Shown here: positions 46,933 to 55,835 of the stretch, in pieces | Position numbering within the stretch: the stretch's first letter is position 1 | Layout of the letters: each line of letters begins with the position of its first letter | Assembly (NCBI RefSeq): GCF_023716565.1 | Contig: NZ_CP071848.1 | Location: 1,364,001 to 1,428,000 of the forward strand | DNA: 64,000 nucleotides | Reading direction: 5' to 3' | Source of the DNA: Vibrio sp. SCSIO 43136 | GTDB taxonomy: Bacteria > Pseudomonadota > Gammaproteobacteria > Enterobacterales > Vibrionaceae | Notes under the pieces: model-generated | The model's database searches: none | What the model was told of the DNA's origin: nothing | Seen by the model: only the letters and a program-made list of their open reading frames with translations | Made by a program: the position numbers and the translations under genes

Positions 46933-47345
46933 TGAACTTCCACCTTGCACCCTAGATGTATTGCTTTCCAGAATTCTCGTTGCTTTTGGTCGATGTTGGA
47001 TCGTATCATTTGCAGCCCAGCAATAGTGCTTATTTGGTTTTTCGCATAGGACTCTAGCGCTCCAAAAGAGAGAAAAAAATACTCCCAGTTCGTTTGGTAT
47101 ATATTCCAAGAGGTGCTAGCTACATCGCTTGATATAATTTGGAACCCTAGCATATTTTCTACGGGGCCAGCAGAGTTAGGTGTTTTGACTGCTAAACCTC
47201 CAAATATTATAGCAAGATGGCCTAGCGCTATAGCCATCCACCCTTTTTCGATAGAAGTGTTGATGTCATTAATGCTTTTAATCGCTTGTAAGCTTTCTTG
47301 GTCAAAGTTGAGCCCAACGAGAACTGGGCATGTTTGGTTTTTCAT
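46929..47345 (-). CDS. Hypothetical protein with a hydrophobic segment
   Basis: A 138-residue protein. One hydrophobic stretch around residues 36-53 (MAIALGHLAIIFGGLAV) may be a membrane segment; the rest is mixed with many Ser/Asn and Gln. AGGAGG lies seven bases before the ATG at 47345, an excellent ribosome-binding site. It forms a two-gene unit with the exported protein that follows (ATGA overlap). No family recognised; possible immunity or envelope role is speculation. Confidence 0.6.
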   Translation of the reverse strand: MKNQTCPVLVGLNFDQESLQAIKSINDINTSIEKGWMAIALGHLAIIFGGLAVKTPNSAGPVENMLGFQIISSDVASTSWNIYQTNWEYFFLSFGALESYAKNQISTIAGLQMIRSNIDQKQREFWKAIHLGCKVEVQ

Positions 47346-47535
47346 TGGTAAACCTCCTTGTTCGTTAAGCATAACAAACTAAAGAATCTCTATTTAATGT
47401 GGTGAAATTATTTGCGAGTTGGACTTTCCTTTAACGAAATTGATAACTTTTTAATTTTCACTAGTACTTTAACCATAAGTTATCGATTTTAAGAACAGTT
47501 TTAGTAAGGGCTTCTACCTGCGGTTGAGGAGCTCA

Positions 47536-47679
47536 ATGAGTACCACAAACCATTTTGAATTAATGGTTGCTTTTTGTACGTCAAACATTAATCCGCTATC
47601 GACTCTCGAATTAATTGCGTGGATTTATGCCCTCTTTGCTGCAAAAAATGGTATAAAAAGGAGTAGGTTGTTGGCTTGA
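47536..47679 (+). CDS. Possible small protein (47 residues)
   Basis: An ATG with a GAGGAG box four bases upstream begins 47 codons ending at TGA. The centre is hydrophobic (LSTLELIAWIYALFAAKNG) and the end is basic (IKRSRLLA), the shape of a small single-helix membrane protein. It lies 22 nt before the ribosome-binding region of the next small gene. No homologue is recalled, so it could be a chance frame. Confidence 0.4.
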   Translation: MSTTNHFELMVAFCTSNINPLSTLELIAWIYALFAAKNGIKRSRLLA

Positions 47680-47701
47680 TACCAGACGTTAGGAGGATGC
47701 C

Positions 47702-47860
47702 ATGATCCGATTACTTGCTATAGCAGCGTTGCTGGTGTTGGCGGTGTTATTGTTTAAATATCGCACCAATGAAAAGCTTCAAAAGGGCGTTGTTACCGTC
47801 GCTATAACAGGATTTGTGTTGTACGTGATCTATGTGGTCACGATGGAATTGATTCGCTAG
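47702..47860 (+). CDS. Small two-helix membrane protein (52 residues)
   Basis: AGGAGG six bases upstream of an ATG introduces 52 codons: a first hydrophobic helix (LLAIAALLVLAVLLFKY), a short charged loop (RTNEKLQKG) and a second helix (VTVAITGFVLYVIYVVTM). The next gene, also with a membrane anchor, starts 15 nt later, so they are very likely cotranscribed. It is below the size cut of usual gene tables. Function unknown. Confidence 0.65.
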   Translation: MIRLLAIAALLVLAVLLFKYRTNEKLQKGVVTVAITGFVLYVIYVVTMELIR

Positions 47861-47875
47861 GGTGGAGAATAAAGA

Positions 47876-48625
47876 GTGAGCAAAGACCCTATAAATGACC
47901 AAGATGATAACCTAGGTGACGAAGTGGTTATTGTTGAAGAGCGCAATAAAACTTCTTATGCATATATTGCGATTGCGGCGGTAGTAGGCCTTGCGGTAGG
48001 TGGCTTGGGTGGTGCATTGCTTACTCAAAATAGTTGGCAAAAAACATACTCTAGTGCGGAAGAACGTGTGCAAAAGCTTGAAGGCCAAAAGGTGGTGCTT
48101 CAACAGCAAGTCACCAGCTACAAAGAGGATGTGGAGAAAAAAATCACTCAGGTGCTTGAAGATCAAAAGCAGGCGCTAAGTTCAGACTTTGATGCTCAAT
48201 TGAAAGAACTCGAAACCACGGTGACTGAACTAGAAAAGGTCAACCTTGACCAGGAAAAGTTAATTGCCGAACAAAAAAGCCAACTTGAGGCTTTTGATAA
48301 GAGTAATCGTCAGTTGAATCGCCAAGCTGATTTGCAAGCAAGCATGTTTGAACGATCTCGTGAAGTATTCCAGCGTGAAATGCTGATCAAACAAGAAATG
48401 GAGACACTGCAAACTGAGCGCAAAACACTTTTGCCACAAGTTGATAAGTTGAAGAATGAGTGTGATGTCTTCTTAGAAGGAGCATCATGGGATGCAAGCA
48501 GTAACGCCTGTGACAAGAGTGATGAAGTGACATCTCGATTGAGCCAAATCGATCAGATGTTAGAAGTGCATCGCTTAGATCTGGAGCAAATTCAATCTCT
48601 TGCCGAGCAAATGGGATTAAATTAG
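47876..48625 (+). CDS. Membrane-anchored coiled-coil protein
   Basis: A 249-residue protein: acidic N-terminal tail (1-25), one transmembrane helix (about 28-49, with a GLAVGGLGGALL glycine-rich core), then a long coiled coil to residue 180 with strong heptads (EERVQKLEGQKVVLQQQVTS and further) and two cysteines near the C-terminus. It is probably an inner-membrane protein with a periplasmic coil. GTG start with GGAG eight bases upstream. It follows the small two-helix protein and ends at a terminator. No named family is recognised. Confidence 0.72.
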   Translation: MSKDPINDQDDNLGDEVVIVEERNKTSYAYIAIAAVVGLAVGGLGGALLTQNSWQKTYSSAEERVQKLEGQKVVLQQQVTSYKEDVEKKITQVLEDQKQALSSDFDAQLKELETTVTELEKVNLDQEKLIAEQKSQLEAFDKSNRQLNRQADLQASMFERSREVFQREMLIKQEMETLQTERKTLLPQVDKLKNECDVFLEGASWDASSNACDKSDEVTSRLSQIDQMLEVHRLDLEQIQSLAEQMGLN

Positions 48626-48644
48626 ATCGAACACAGTTAAAGAC

Positions 48645-48671
48645 AAACGCAGCCATTAGGCTGCGTTTTTT
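48645..48671 (+). terminator. Terminator after the coiled-coil gene
   Basis: AAACGCAGCC/GGCTGCGTTT stem, 4-nt loop, then a T-run. The arm overlaps the last codons of the convergent permease gene. Confidence 0.9.
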
Positions 48672-49789
48672 GTTGGACGAATAGTCAATATAGCAATGGT
48701 TAACCATCCTGCTGCAAGCATCCATAACTGGGCGAGCTCGTGCTTGATGAGTGGCAGCTCAGCCCCCATTTGATTGGATTTCAAGAAGCCCATTATAGCA
48801 GGGGTACTTGGGATGAGGTTGCTCACAATGACAATAGGCTCAGGAATACTCTCTATTGGCCATATAAAGCCTGCGCTGAAAATTAACGGCATTGAGCTGA
48901 GAAGCACCAACATAGTAACTAATTCTGTTCTTGGAACCCAGTTTCCTATCACCACACCTAGGGCGCCAGCGGCGATTAGGAAGGGGATGAGCAGAATGAA
49001 TATTGTTTCGATAGACGCAAGTCGGTTGATGTCATACATATCAAAGCTAACGCCGAGATAGAACATACTAATTAGCACATATATCAGAGCGAATGCAGTG
49101 ATTCTTGCAAGCGTTAATCTAGCCGGATGGATATTCTGCCAATAACCCGACCGACTTTTTTGGTTACAGGTTAATATGCCTGTACCCATGATGAGCGTTT
49201 GGTGCAAGATTAAGATAAACACCGCTGGAACGACGTAGTCAACGTAACCCATCTTAGGGTTAAAGGTCGGTTTGAAGTTCAGATGCGTAGACGAGTATTG
49301 ATCTTTGGCTAAAGCCATCGGTTCGCCATCCATGACCAACTTTGTCACTTTCACTTGCGCCGATAAGGTGCCTGCAGATTTCGCTAAACCTTCCACGACC
49401 GTACCATAGACAAGAAAATACGAAGCATCACCAGCATAAGCTAGAACTGGGCTTTTCCCCATCAGCAGATCACGGTGGAAATGTTCGGGGATCACCAGTA
49501 TGCCCGCAACCTTTCCAGCCAAAAACTGGCTTTTAGCTTCTTCAACAGAGTGGGTTCGTGAAACCACTGAGACTTGAGGTGTCGCATCCACCATTCTTTC
49601 AAGTTTAAAGCTGGTTTGTGACTTATCTAAGTTCACTACAGTGATTTGCTGTTCTTGCGCAACTTGGTGTGCGTAAGGCAACGGGTAGAGGAAGGAGTAA
49701 AAAACCGTTCCTCCGAAGATAGTGATCACAATAGCTGGATGCGCCAATAGTGACTTAAGTTCTTGTTTTAATAAATCGAAGAAGCTCAT
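48656..49789 (-). CDS. ABC-2-type permease of an export system
   Basis: A 377-residue membrane protein of the ABC-2 permease family (YhhJ/YbhR type). One N-terminal helix (about 18-35) is followed by a large periplasmic domain (to about 190) and five helices in the C-terminal half (VVPAVFILILHQTLIMGTG first). It probably forms the exporter channel with its neighbour. Its ATG overlaps the stop of the second permease gene (ATGA). The operon order is TolC, HlyD, permease, permease. No ATP-binding gene is present. Confidence 0.84.
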   Translation of the reverse strand: MSFFDLLKQELKSLLAHPAIVITIFGGTVFYSFLYPLPYAHQVAQEQQITVVNLDKSQTSFKLERMVDATPQVSVVSRTHSVEEAKSQFLAGKVAGILVIPEHFHRDLLMGKSPVLAYAGDASYFLVYGTVVEGLAKSAGTLSAQVKVTKLVMDGEPMALAKDQYSSTHLNFKPTFNPKMGYVDYVVPAVFILILHQTLIMGTGILTCNQKSRSGYWQNIHPARLTLARITAFALIYVLISMFYLGVSFDMYDINRLASIETIFILLIPFLIAAGALGVVIGNWVPRTELVTMLVLLSSMPLIFSAGFIWPIESIPEPIVIVSNLIPSTPAIMGFLKSNQMGAELPLIKHELAQLWMLAAGWLTIAILTIRPTKNAA

Positions 49790-50934
49790 GCAGTCACCTT
49801 ATGTTTTGCGTGTTTTTTGCGTATTAGTACCACCACAATGACCAGTGGTCCGAGGTAACCTAGCAATGATTCGAGCATGGGTAGCACTTCAAGGAAGCTA
49901 CTGCCGTAGTGAGCTTGAGAAGTTTGCACTTCAATGTAATGGCTAACAGGCAGTAGGTTTCTCCAAGTTTGCGCCAAGAGATTCATATCAGTTACCGGGA
50001 AGGTGATCCCCATAAAAGCAAAACTTGGCGCTGTAAATGCACCTGCAAAGCTCATAGCGCGGGTCGCATCCATACTCAGAAAATAGAACATGCTGCCCAT
50101 GACGATACAGGCAAACACCATTAATATTTGAGCGCAAATTAAGATCCAGAACTGTCCATGAAACGGCCAACTAAGAGCGATATAAAGCCAATAAGTGAAA
50201 GCAAGACCTTGCATGATGAATATTGGTACGTAAGGCGCTAAAGTTTTGAGCCAGTTTTTGACAGGTGTTTCACCTAGCCATGCCTGCATTCCGTGTAAAC
50301 GATAGTTTGCCGCTAAAATCATTACTGTTGAGACAACAAGAGCGATCTGCCAAATCGCAGGCACTAGCGCTGATATCAAGAATTGGGCGTAATTCGCCCC
50401 TTTATTAAATAGTGCCGTGATCTGACTTCTTACTGGCACCGCTTTGCCTAATGCTTGAGTCGGAGTGTTGTTGCCTTGGACTAACACCTTGCCAGCATCG
50501 AGTTTGGCATTTAGCGTGCCTTGCGCTTGCACCAACGCGGAATTGACCAACCGCCCAACCAAGATAAATTGTGTGTTCACAAACGCACTGATCTGTGGTG
50601 GTTGAGAGATGTAGACGTCCTTACTCGCCCCTTTAGGGATCACTACATAAGCGTAGATATCGCCAGATTTAAGTGCTTGTTTAGCCGCTGTGGCATCGCT
50701 ATACATATGCTTAATGGCTAGACTAGGGGATGCATCATAATGATGTACAATTTGACGTGACAATTGCGAGTGATCTAAGTCGACCACCCCAATCGGCATA
50801 TCTCGAGCAATGCCTTGAGCAAATATCCACCATAAGCAAGCAATCAAGGCGACAGGTAGCCAAGTTAAGACCGCAACTAACCAGCGGTCTTTGGCTAATA
50901 TCTCTTTCTGACGGCGAAGCCAGTTACGGTGCAT
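49786..50934 (-). CDS. ABC-2-type permease of an export system
   Basis: A 382-residue permease paralogous in layout to the next gene: helix at about 24-42 (VLTWLPVALIACLWWIF), periplasmic domain with VDLDHSQLSRQIV, then a cluster of helices near the C-terminus. It follows the HlyD gene with an 11-base overlap and precedes the other permease with a four-base overlap. YbhS/YbhR-like systems have such paired permeases with an ATPase (YbhF), which is absent here. Confidence 0.84.
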   Translation of the reverse strand: MHRNWLRRQKEILAKDRWLVAVLTWLPVALIACLWWIFAQGIARDMPIGVVDLDHSQLSRQIVHHYDASPSLAIKHMYSDATAAKQALKSGDIYAYVVIPKGASKDVYISQPPQISAFVNTQFILVGRLVNSALVQAQGTLNAKLDAGKVLVQGNNTPTQALGKAVPVRSQITALFNKGANYAQFLISALVPAIWQIALVVSTVMILAANYRLHGMQAWLGETPVKNWLKTLAPYVPIFIMQGLAFTYWLYIALSWPFHGQFWILICAQILMVFACIVMGSMFYFLSMDATRAMSFAGAFTAPSFAFMGITFPVTDMNLLAQTWRNLLPVSHYIEVQTSQAHYGSSFLEVLPMLESLLGYLGPLVIVVVLIRKKHAKHKVTA

Positions 50935-51919
50935 ACTTAAGTCCCTCTAGAACAACGCTCATGCCCATTCGAAGTTCTGGCTGAGCGGTTGTTGGACGTG
51001 CTTCTACTTCGAAAGTACGCATATCAAATCCTTGAGAAGGATCGGTAGAACGCCATGTCGCAAAATCACCCATTACAGCTACGTGGCTTACTTCAAACTC
51101 AATGCTTTGGTTAAGTGCAGGGACAAAAGCTTCAAATTGAGAGCCTTTTTTGAACTCGCTGAGCAAGTCTTCTCGGACGTTAAAGACCGCCCAAGCATCT
51201 TGAGTATCAACAACGGTCACGACTGGAAAGCCTTGTGGTGCAAGCTCACCACTGTTCAATAAGACTTGAGATACCTCGCCTTCGAACCAACTTTTAATCT
51301 TGGTGTCTGCAGCGTACGCTTCTACTTCTGCAACGCTTCCTGCCGCCATTCGAGCTTTCTCGGCTGCTGCGCGTTTGGTCTCATCGCGGGCACCTTCTTT
51401 AGCCATTTGATACATCTGGAATGCTGCGCTTTCGGTGTATTTTGCCGCTTGCCACTGGGTTAATGCTTCATCTCTTTTTTGTTCGGCAACCACGCCATCT
51501 TGGAATAGGTTATTGACTCGTTTATAGGTCTTTTCCATCAAATCTGCTGCGGCTTTCGCTTTTTGCCATTGGTCTTTCGAGGCTTGTATTTGTTGAGTTC
51601 GAGCACCTTTTTCCGCCTCTTGGGCTAGTGCGGTTGCAGCCTCTTTGCCTGCTAGTGCTTGTTCAAGCTTAGCGTCAAGTTCAGGGCTGTATATGGTAAA
51701 CACTAAATCGCCTTGTTTAACCATGTCACCTTTGCGAACTAGTACTTCATCTATGCGTCCAGCTACCTTAGACGAAATATTGTATTGTTGAGCTTCAATC
51801 AAACCTTGAAGGCGAACGGGCTGTGGTTGATAAGCTTGGTAGAAGCTATAACCAATCCAGCTCACCATAGCGATTGCAGCAGTGCCAGCGATGGCAGGTT
51901 TTAGAAGATTACGGTTCAT
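50924..51919 (-). CDS. HlyD-family periplasmic adaptor
   Basis: A 331-residue membrane-fusion protein. A single N-terminal helix (about 12-29) is followed by the lipoyl half (AGRIDEVLVRKGDMVKQGD), a coiled-coil hairpin rich in Ala/Gln/Lys (about 80-180), the second lipoyl half (SWFEGEVSQVLLNSGELAPQG) and a barrel domain. It joins the inner-membrane permeases to the TolC-like channel. SD AAGGAC precedes the ATG at 51919. It overlaps the next gene by 11 nt. Confidence 0.9.
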   Translation of the reverse strand: MNRNLLKPAIAGTAAIAMVSWIGYSFYQAYQPQPVRLQGLIEAQQYNISSKVAGRIDEVLVRKGDMVKQGDLVFTIYSPELDAKLEQALAGKEAATALAQEAEKGARTQQIQASKDQWQKAKAAADLMEKTYKRVNNLFQDGVVAEQKRDEALTQWQAAKYTESAAFQMYQMAKEGARDETKRAAAEKARMAAGSVAEVEAYAADTKIKSWFEGEVSQVLLNSGELAPQGFPVVTVVDTQDAWAVFNVREDLLSEFKKGSQFEAFVPALNQSIEFEVSHVAVMGDFATWRSTDPSQGFDMRTFEVEARPTTAQPELRMGMSVVLEGLKYAP

Positions 51920-51929
51920 TACTTTGTCC

Positions 51930-53330
51930 TTATTGGCTGTCAGTCGCTGACTGTTGATATTGTGCGAAAGTACTCATTTCATTGCTCAGTGCAAGAAGCT
52001 TACTTAGGGAGATCAGATAGTTGTATTTAGCGAGGTGTTGTTGAGTTTTGATGCTCGCAAGGTAAAGCTCGGCATCAACGACTTCTAACGAATTCGATAA
52101 ACCTTGGGTGAAGGCTTTGCTGCGCAGATTCAAATTTTCATTGGCGAGCTTCAGGCTTGAGTTGAGTCCGTGGACTTCCTCGACCGCTTGCTCAGCTTCA
52201 AGGTAGGTTTTCTCCACCAATACTGATAAATCACGCTTTGCTTGATCTCTTAAGTATTGGACTTGAAGTACGGCGCTGTGAGCGGCTTGGGCGCGATCAG
52301 AACGTCCATTGGTATCGATGATGGGAACACTGACGCCAATACCGACTAACCAATCCGGTTTCATTTGGCTGGCAAGGCTGTCATGCTCGTATAAGCTGTA
52401 GTCACCATATAAATAAACGTTTGGGTAGTAGGCACTTTTCTCAACTTTGACTAAGTTGCTCGCTTGCTTTTCTTTGGCATCTAATATGCGAAGGCCAGGG
52501 TAGGTGGCAATGGTTTGGTCGATAAATGCATCCAGTGGTGGAAGCACTTCGTTAACAAACAGTCGGCTGTCTAAGCTAATGTCAGATTGATTGAGCAAAC
52601 TTGCCAATGCGGTGATGGCAATATCTAAGTCGCGTTGGGCTTTTTGGCGATCGACTTTGGCTTTATCTAACGAAGCTTCGGCTTGAAGACGCTCTACTTT
52701 GGCGATTTGACCTTGTTTCTCGAGTTTGATGGCAAAATCTCGGTGTTGGCTTAACCCTTTCTCTACCGCTTTTCGTGTTTCAAGCACTTCTTGCGCAAGC
52801 ACTACACCAAAATAGTATTTGCTTAAGTCTTCGTACTTGGCTTGGCGCTCCATTTCAAATTGACTGCGAGCTTCCTCGGTTTGCCCAGCGGCAATGTCTT
52901 GTGCTGCCGTGATTTTACCCCCTGTAAAAATTGGCCACACTGCTCGAATAGATGAGCCGTACACGTGACGGTCGGAGATGGTCGTGGACAGCCCAGAGGC
53001 ATCAATATTCCCTACAAGACCGCCAATGATTGATGCAAGTGCAGCATTATCAATGGATGTTGCATCGAGTAACTGTTGACCATTCACTGAAACGTTTTGG
53101 TCCAACATAGTGTAGTTAGCCGAGAGTGAAATACTCGGTAGATTCAACGAGTCTCGTGAATCTTGCATGTATTGATAACGCTGTAGGTTCGCTTGCGACG
53201 CAGCTAGTGAATCGTTGTTTTGTTGAACCAACTGCCAAGCTTGTTCGAAGCTAACGGGTTGAGCGAGCGCACTGATTGGTGCTAAGCAAAAAACACTTCC
53301 GAGCATGAGTGCGAGCGAGGATTTTTTCAT
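51930..53330 (-). CDS. TolC-family outer-membrane efflux channel
   Basis: A 466-residue outer-membrane factor with a signal peptide (1-23, APISALA-QP) and two OEP repeats typical of TolC: QAWQLVQQNNDSLAASQANL in the first and NLRSKAFTQGLSNSLEVVDAELYL in the second. The channel is joined to the HlyD adaptor. The ATG at 53330 begins the signal peptide; an in-frame TTG upstream is less likely. A 24-bp palindrome sits 22 nt before the ATG, so the operon is probably under repressor or activator control. Confidence 0.9.
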   Translation of the reverse strand: MKKSSLALMLGSVFCLAPISALAQPVSFEQAWQLVQQNNDSLAASQANLQRYQYMQDSRDSLNLPSISLSANYTMLDQNVSVNGQQLLDATSIDNAALASIIGGLVGNIDASGLSTTISDRHVYGSSIRAVWPIFTGGKITAAQDIAAGQTEEARSQFEMERQAKYEDLSKYYFGVVLAQEVLETRKAVEKGLSQHRDFAIKLEKQGQIAKVERLQAEASLDKAKVDRQKAQRDLDIAITALASLLNQSDISLDSRLFVNEVLPPLDAFIDQTIATYPGLRILDAKEKQASNLVKVEKSAYYPNVYLYGDYSLYEHDSLASQMKPDWLVGIGVSVPIIDTNGRSDRAQAAHSAVLQVQYLRDQAKRDLSVLVEKTYLEAEQAVEEVHGLNSSLKLANENLNLRSKAFTQGLSNSLEVVDAELYLASIKTQQHLAKYNYLISLSKLLALSNEMSTFAQYQQSATDSQ

Positions 53331-53351
53331 GACTTTCTCGTGCAAAATTTC

Positions 53352-53375
53352 AAATTAGAGTATTAACTCTAATTT
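53352..53375. promoter_or_regulatory. 24-bp palindrome at the export operon promoter
   Basis: AAATTAGAGT and its exact complement are separated by ATTA, giving a perfect two-fold site just upstream of the TolC-like gene. Size and position fit a TetR-, MarR- or MerR-type operator controlling this efflux operon. No such regulator gene is adjacent, so the partner is elsewhere. Confidence 0.6.
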
Positions 53376-53497
53376 ATACCTCAAACCTATGCCTCAGTGC
53401 AATAAATTGATCAGTACGGCGGCTTTTTCTGTCATGGCTCTCGGAAAAACTGTAACAAGTTTGTTAACGTCATGGTGTCAGCGAAAGGAGAGTAGAT

Positions 53498-55093
53498 GTG
53501 ACATGGAATCAGTTGAGCTTTCGGCACAGGTTGTTGATTATCATGACGCTTTCAGGACTAGTGGAGCTATTGGTCCTCACCTGGGCAGGGTTTGCCTATA
53601 TTAAACATTCTCAACAATTGGAAATGGGTGAAAAAGCGTTGGGGATTGCCCAGTTTCTTGCTCAAACTCCCGCAGTTGTTGAAATGGTTGAGAAAAAACA
53701 ACCCAATCCAATGCCGGTCAAACTTGATAATTTGACCAACCTAATTGGCGCAACTTTTATCGTGCTTGGGGACCAAGATGGCATTCGCTTGACCCACCCG
53801 ATCAAAGAGCGTGTTGGAAAACCGATGAAAGGCGGTGACAACGTTCGAGCTCTGGTGCATGGAGAGTCGTACGTCTCGTTTGCTGAAGGTTCTTTGGGCA
53901 AGTCTGTACGTGGCAAAACACCAGTATTCGATGGGCACGGCAATATAATTGGTGTTATCTCCGTTGGTTATCTTCTAGATTCTCTTCAAGACAGAATTGA
54001 GCCTTACCTCGCGTTTCTTATTGCGATGGCGCTGCTGGTGGTCGTGGCCAATGGTGTACTTTCCAACTATTTATCAAGAAGGTTCCAGCGCGCAATACTT
54101 GGATTTGAACCAGAAGAACTCGCACGTTTGTACGTTGAGCAGGATGTGACTATGAGTACCATCCGAGAAGGGATATTGAGCGTAGATAAAGCGGGAGTGA
54201 TACGTTCAATCAATAAGAGTGCTTGTGAAATCCTAGGGATTGATCAATTTAGAGTTTTAAATAAGCCCATCACACAGGTGTTGCCGAGTAGCGATTTGAT
54301 GACGGTGTTGGCAACCAAGCAGCCTCAAGTAGATGTAGAGTTGCGCCTCAACGGACACCATGTAGTTGCAAACCGCAACCCTATTTTTGTCGAAGGTGAA
54401 GTGGTGGGTGTGGTCTCTAGTTTCCGCCCGAAAGATGAGATAACTGAACTCACTAAGAAGCTTGCTCAAACAAGGCAATACGCAGACATGCTGCGGTCGC
54501 AAACCCATGAACATCGAAATAAGTTGAACACCATTAGTGGCTTAGTGCAATTGGGTGAAACAGACACGGTCCAACAGTTGATAGGACAAGAGACTGAACG
54601 TTATCAGTCGTTGATAGGTGTAATTCGAGAAACCATTAAAGATCCATTAGTGGCAGGGTTGTTGCTCGGTAAGTCCGAGCGAGCGGGTGAGCTCGGGGTG
54701 AATTTGCGAATTGACCAAGAGTCGCACCTCGACCCACTCACCACCTTACGCTCCGATGACCTAGTGACAGTTTTAGGTAACTTGATCGATAACGGGTTTG
54801 AAGCACTGCTGCACAGCCAGCACAGTAAAGACCTAATGGTGTCGATTAGTGACTATGGCACTGATGTTATTTTGGAAGTTGAAGACAATGGCTGCGGCTG
54901 GCCTGAAGATATGAGTGAAGCGCAACTGTTTGAGCGTGGTGTTACCAGCAAACAAGGGGCAGATAGAGGTGTAGGTTTGCATTTGGTGCGCCAGATTGTC
55001 GACAAATACCATGGAAATATTGAGATAGGTGAACGCAAGCCAAATGGGGCACGAATTACCGTTTATCTGTCCAAGGAAGGAAACAATGACTAG
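53498..55093 (+). CDS. Sensor histidine kinase of the CitA/DcuS/DpiB family
   Basis: A 531-residue membrane kinase: TM1 about 11-34, periplasmic PDC/Cache-like sensor (35-165) with GIRLTHP and KGGDN motifs of carboxylate-sensing kinases, TM2 about 170-189, cytoplasmic PAS (about 215-315), H-box THEHRNKLNTI (H337 phospho-acceptor) and an HATPase with NLIDNGFEAL and DNGCGWPEDM, then GVGLHLV. It likely senses citrate or a related carboxylate. GTG start with AAAGGAGAG upstream. It overlaps the response-regulator gene by eight bases. Confidence 0.9.
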   Translation: MTWNQLSFRHRLLIIMTLSGLVELLVLTWAGFAYIKHSQQLEMGEKALGIAQFLAQTPAVVEMVEKKQPNPMPVKLDNLTNLIGATFIVLGDQDGIRLTHPIKERVGKPMKGGDNVRALVHGESYVSFAEGSLGKSVRGKTPVFDGHGNIIGVISVGYLLDSLQDRIEPYLAFLIAMALLVVVANGVLSNYLSRRFQRAILGFEPEELARLYVEQDVTMSTIREGILSVDKAGVIRSINKSACEILGIDQFRVLNKPITQVLPSSDLMTVLATKQPQVDVELRLNGHHVVANRNPIFVEGEVVGVVSSFRPKDEITELTKKLAQTRQYADMLRSQTHEHRNKLNTISGLVQLGETDTVQQLIGQETERYQSLIGVIRETIKDPLVAGLLLGKSERAGELGVNLRIDQESHLDPLTTLRSDDLVTVLGNLIDNGFEALLHSQHSKDLMVSISDYGTDVILEVEDNGCGWPEDMSEAQLFERGVTSKQGADRGVGLHLVRQIVDKYHGNIEIGERKPNGARITVYLSKEGNND

Positions 55094-55772
55094 TACAACC
55101 CGAGTGATGATTGTGGAAGATGATATGGCGCTGGCAGAGGTACATCGGCGCTATCTCGAACAAATTGGCGGTTATGACGTGGTAGGCCTTGCAACGTCTG
55201 AGCAAGAGGCGTTGATGCAACTTGATGTCATTCAGCCGGAATTGGTATTGCTCGACGTATACCTGCCTGACGGCAATGGGCTTAATATTTTACGAGAGAT
55301 CCGCCAACTGCAGCAGCCAAGTGACATCATCCTAATCACTGCCGCCCGTGATGTAGATACCTTGCAGGAGGCCATGCGCGGTGGTGTGGTTGATTATCTG
55401 CTCAAACCCGTGATGTTTCCGCGTCTAGAAGCAGCACTGACTAAATTTCAGCAACAGCGCAATAAACTGGATATGGCATCAGGATTAGATCAGAGTTTAG
55501 TCGACACTATGATGCAAACCAGTGCTGATAAACAGCCCCAATCGATACGCCTACCAAAGGGCATTGATGCGGTAACGTTGGATAAGATCCGAGCACTGTT
55601 TAACAACAACACAAAGCTAACTGCTGATGAAGCAGGAACAAATATTGGGGCCAGTCGCACCACTGCTCGTCGTTATCTTGAATACCTCATTACTAGCGGC
55701 GAACTCGAAGCCGATGTGTTGTATGGCAGTGTTGGCCGTCCCGAGAGAACCTATAAAAAGTTACTTCGCTAG
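55086..55772 (+). CDS. CitB/DcuR/DpiA-type response regulator
   Basis: A 228-residue response regulator. The receiver domain (1-125) has acidic D12/D13, phospho-acceptor D57 and a KPVMFPRLE switch end; the C-terminal HTH (about 175-225) has ADEAGTNIGASRTTARRYLEYL typical of the CitB group. It would bind operators of carboxylate transport genes, most simply the tctCBA promoter across the locus. The ATG at 55086 is eight bases inside the kinase gene; AAGGAA precedes it. Confidence 0.92.
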   Translation: MTSTTRVMIVEDDMALAEVHRRYLEQIGGYDVVGLATSEQEALMQLDVIQPELVLLDVYLPDGNGLNILREIRQLQQPSDIILITAARDVDTLQEAMRGGVVDYLLKPVMFPRLEAALTKFQQQRNKLDMASGLDQSLVDTMMQTSADKQPQSIRLPKGIDAVTLDKIRALFNNNTKLTADEAGTNIGASRTTARRYLEYLITSGELEADVLYGSVGRPERTYKKLLR

Positions 55773-55835
55773 CTCAAAATCACTTAGCTTGTTCTACACT
55801 GACAATATAAGAAAAACTTCTTATTGGAGAGTAAG

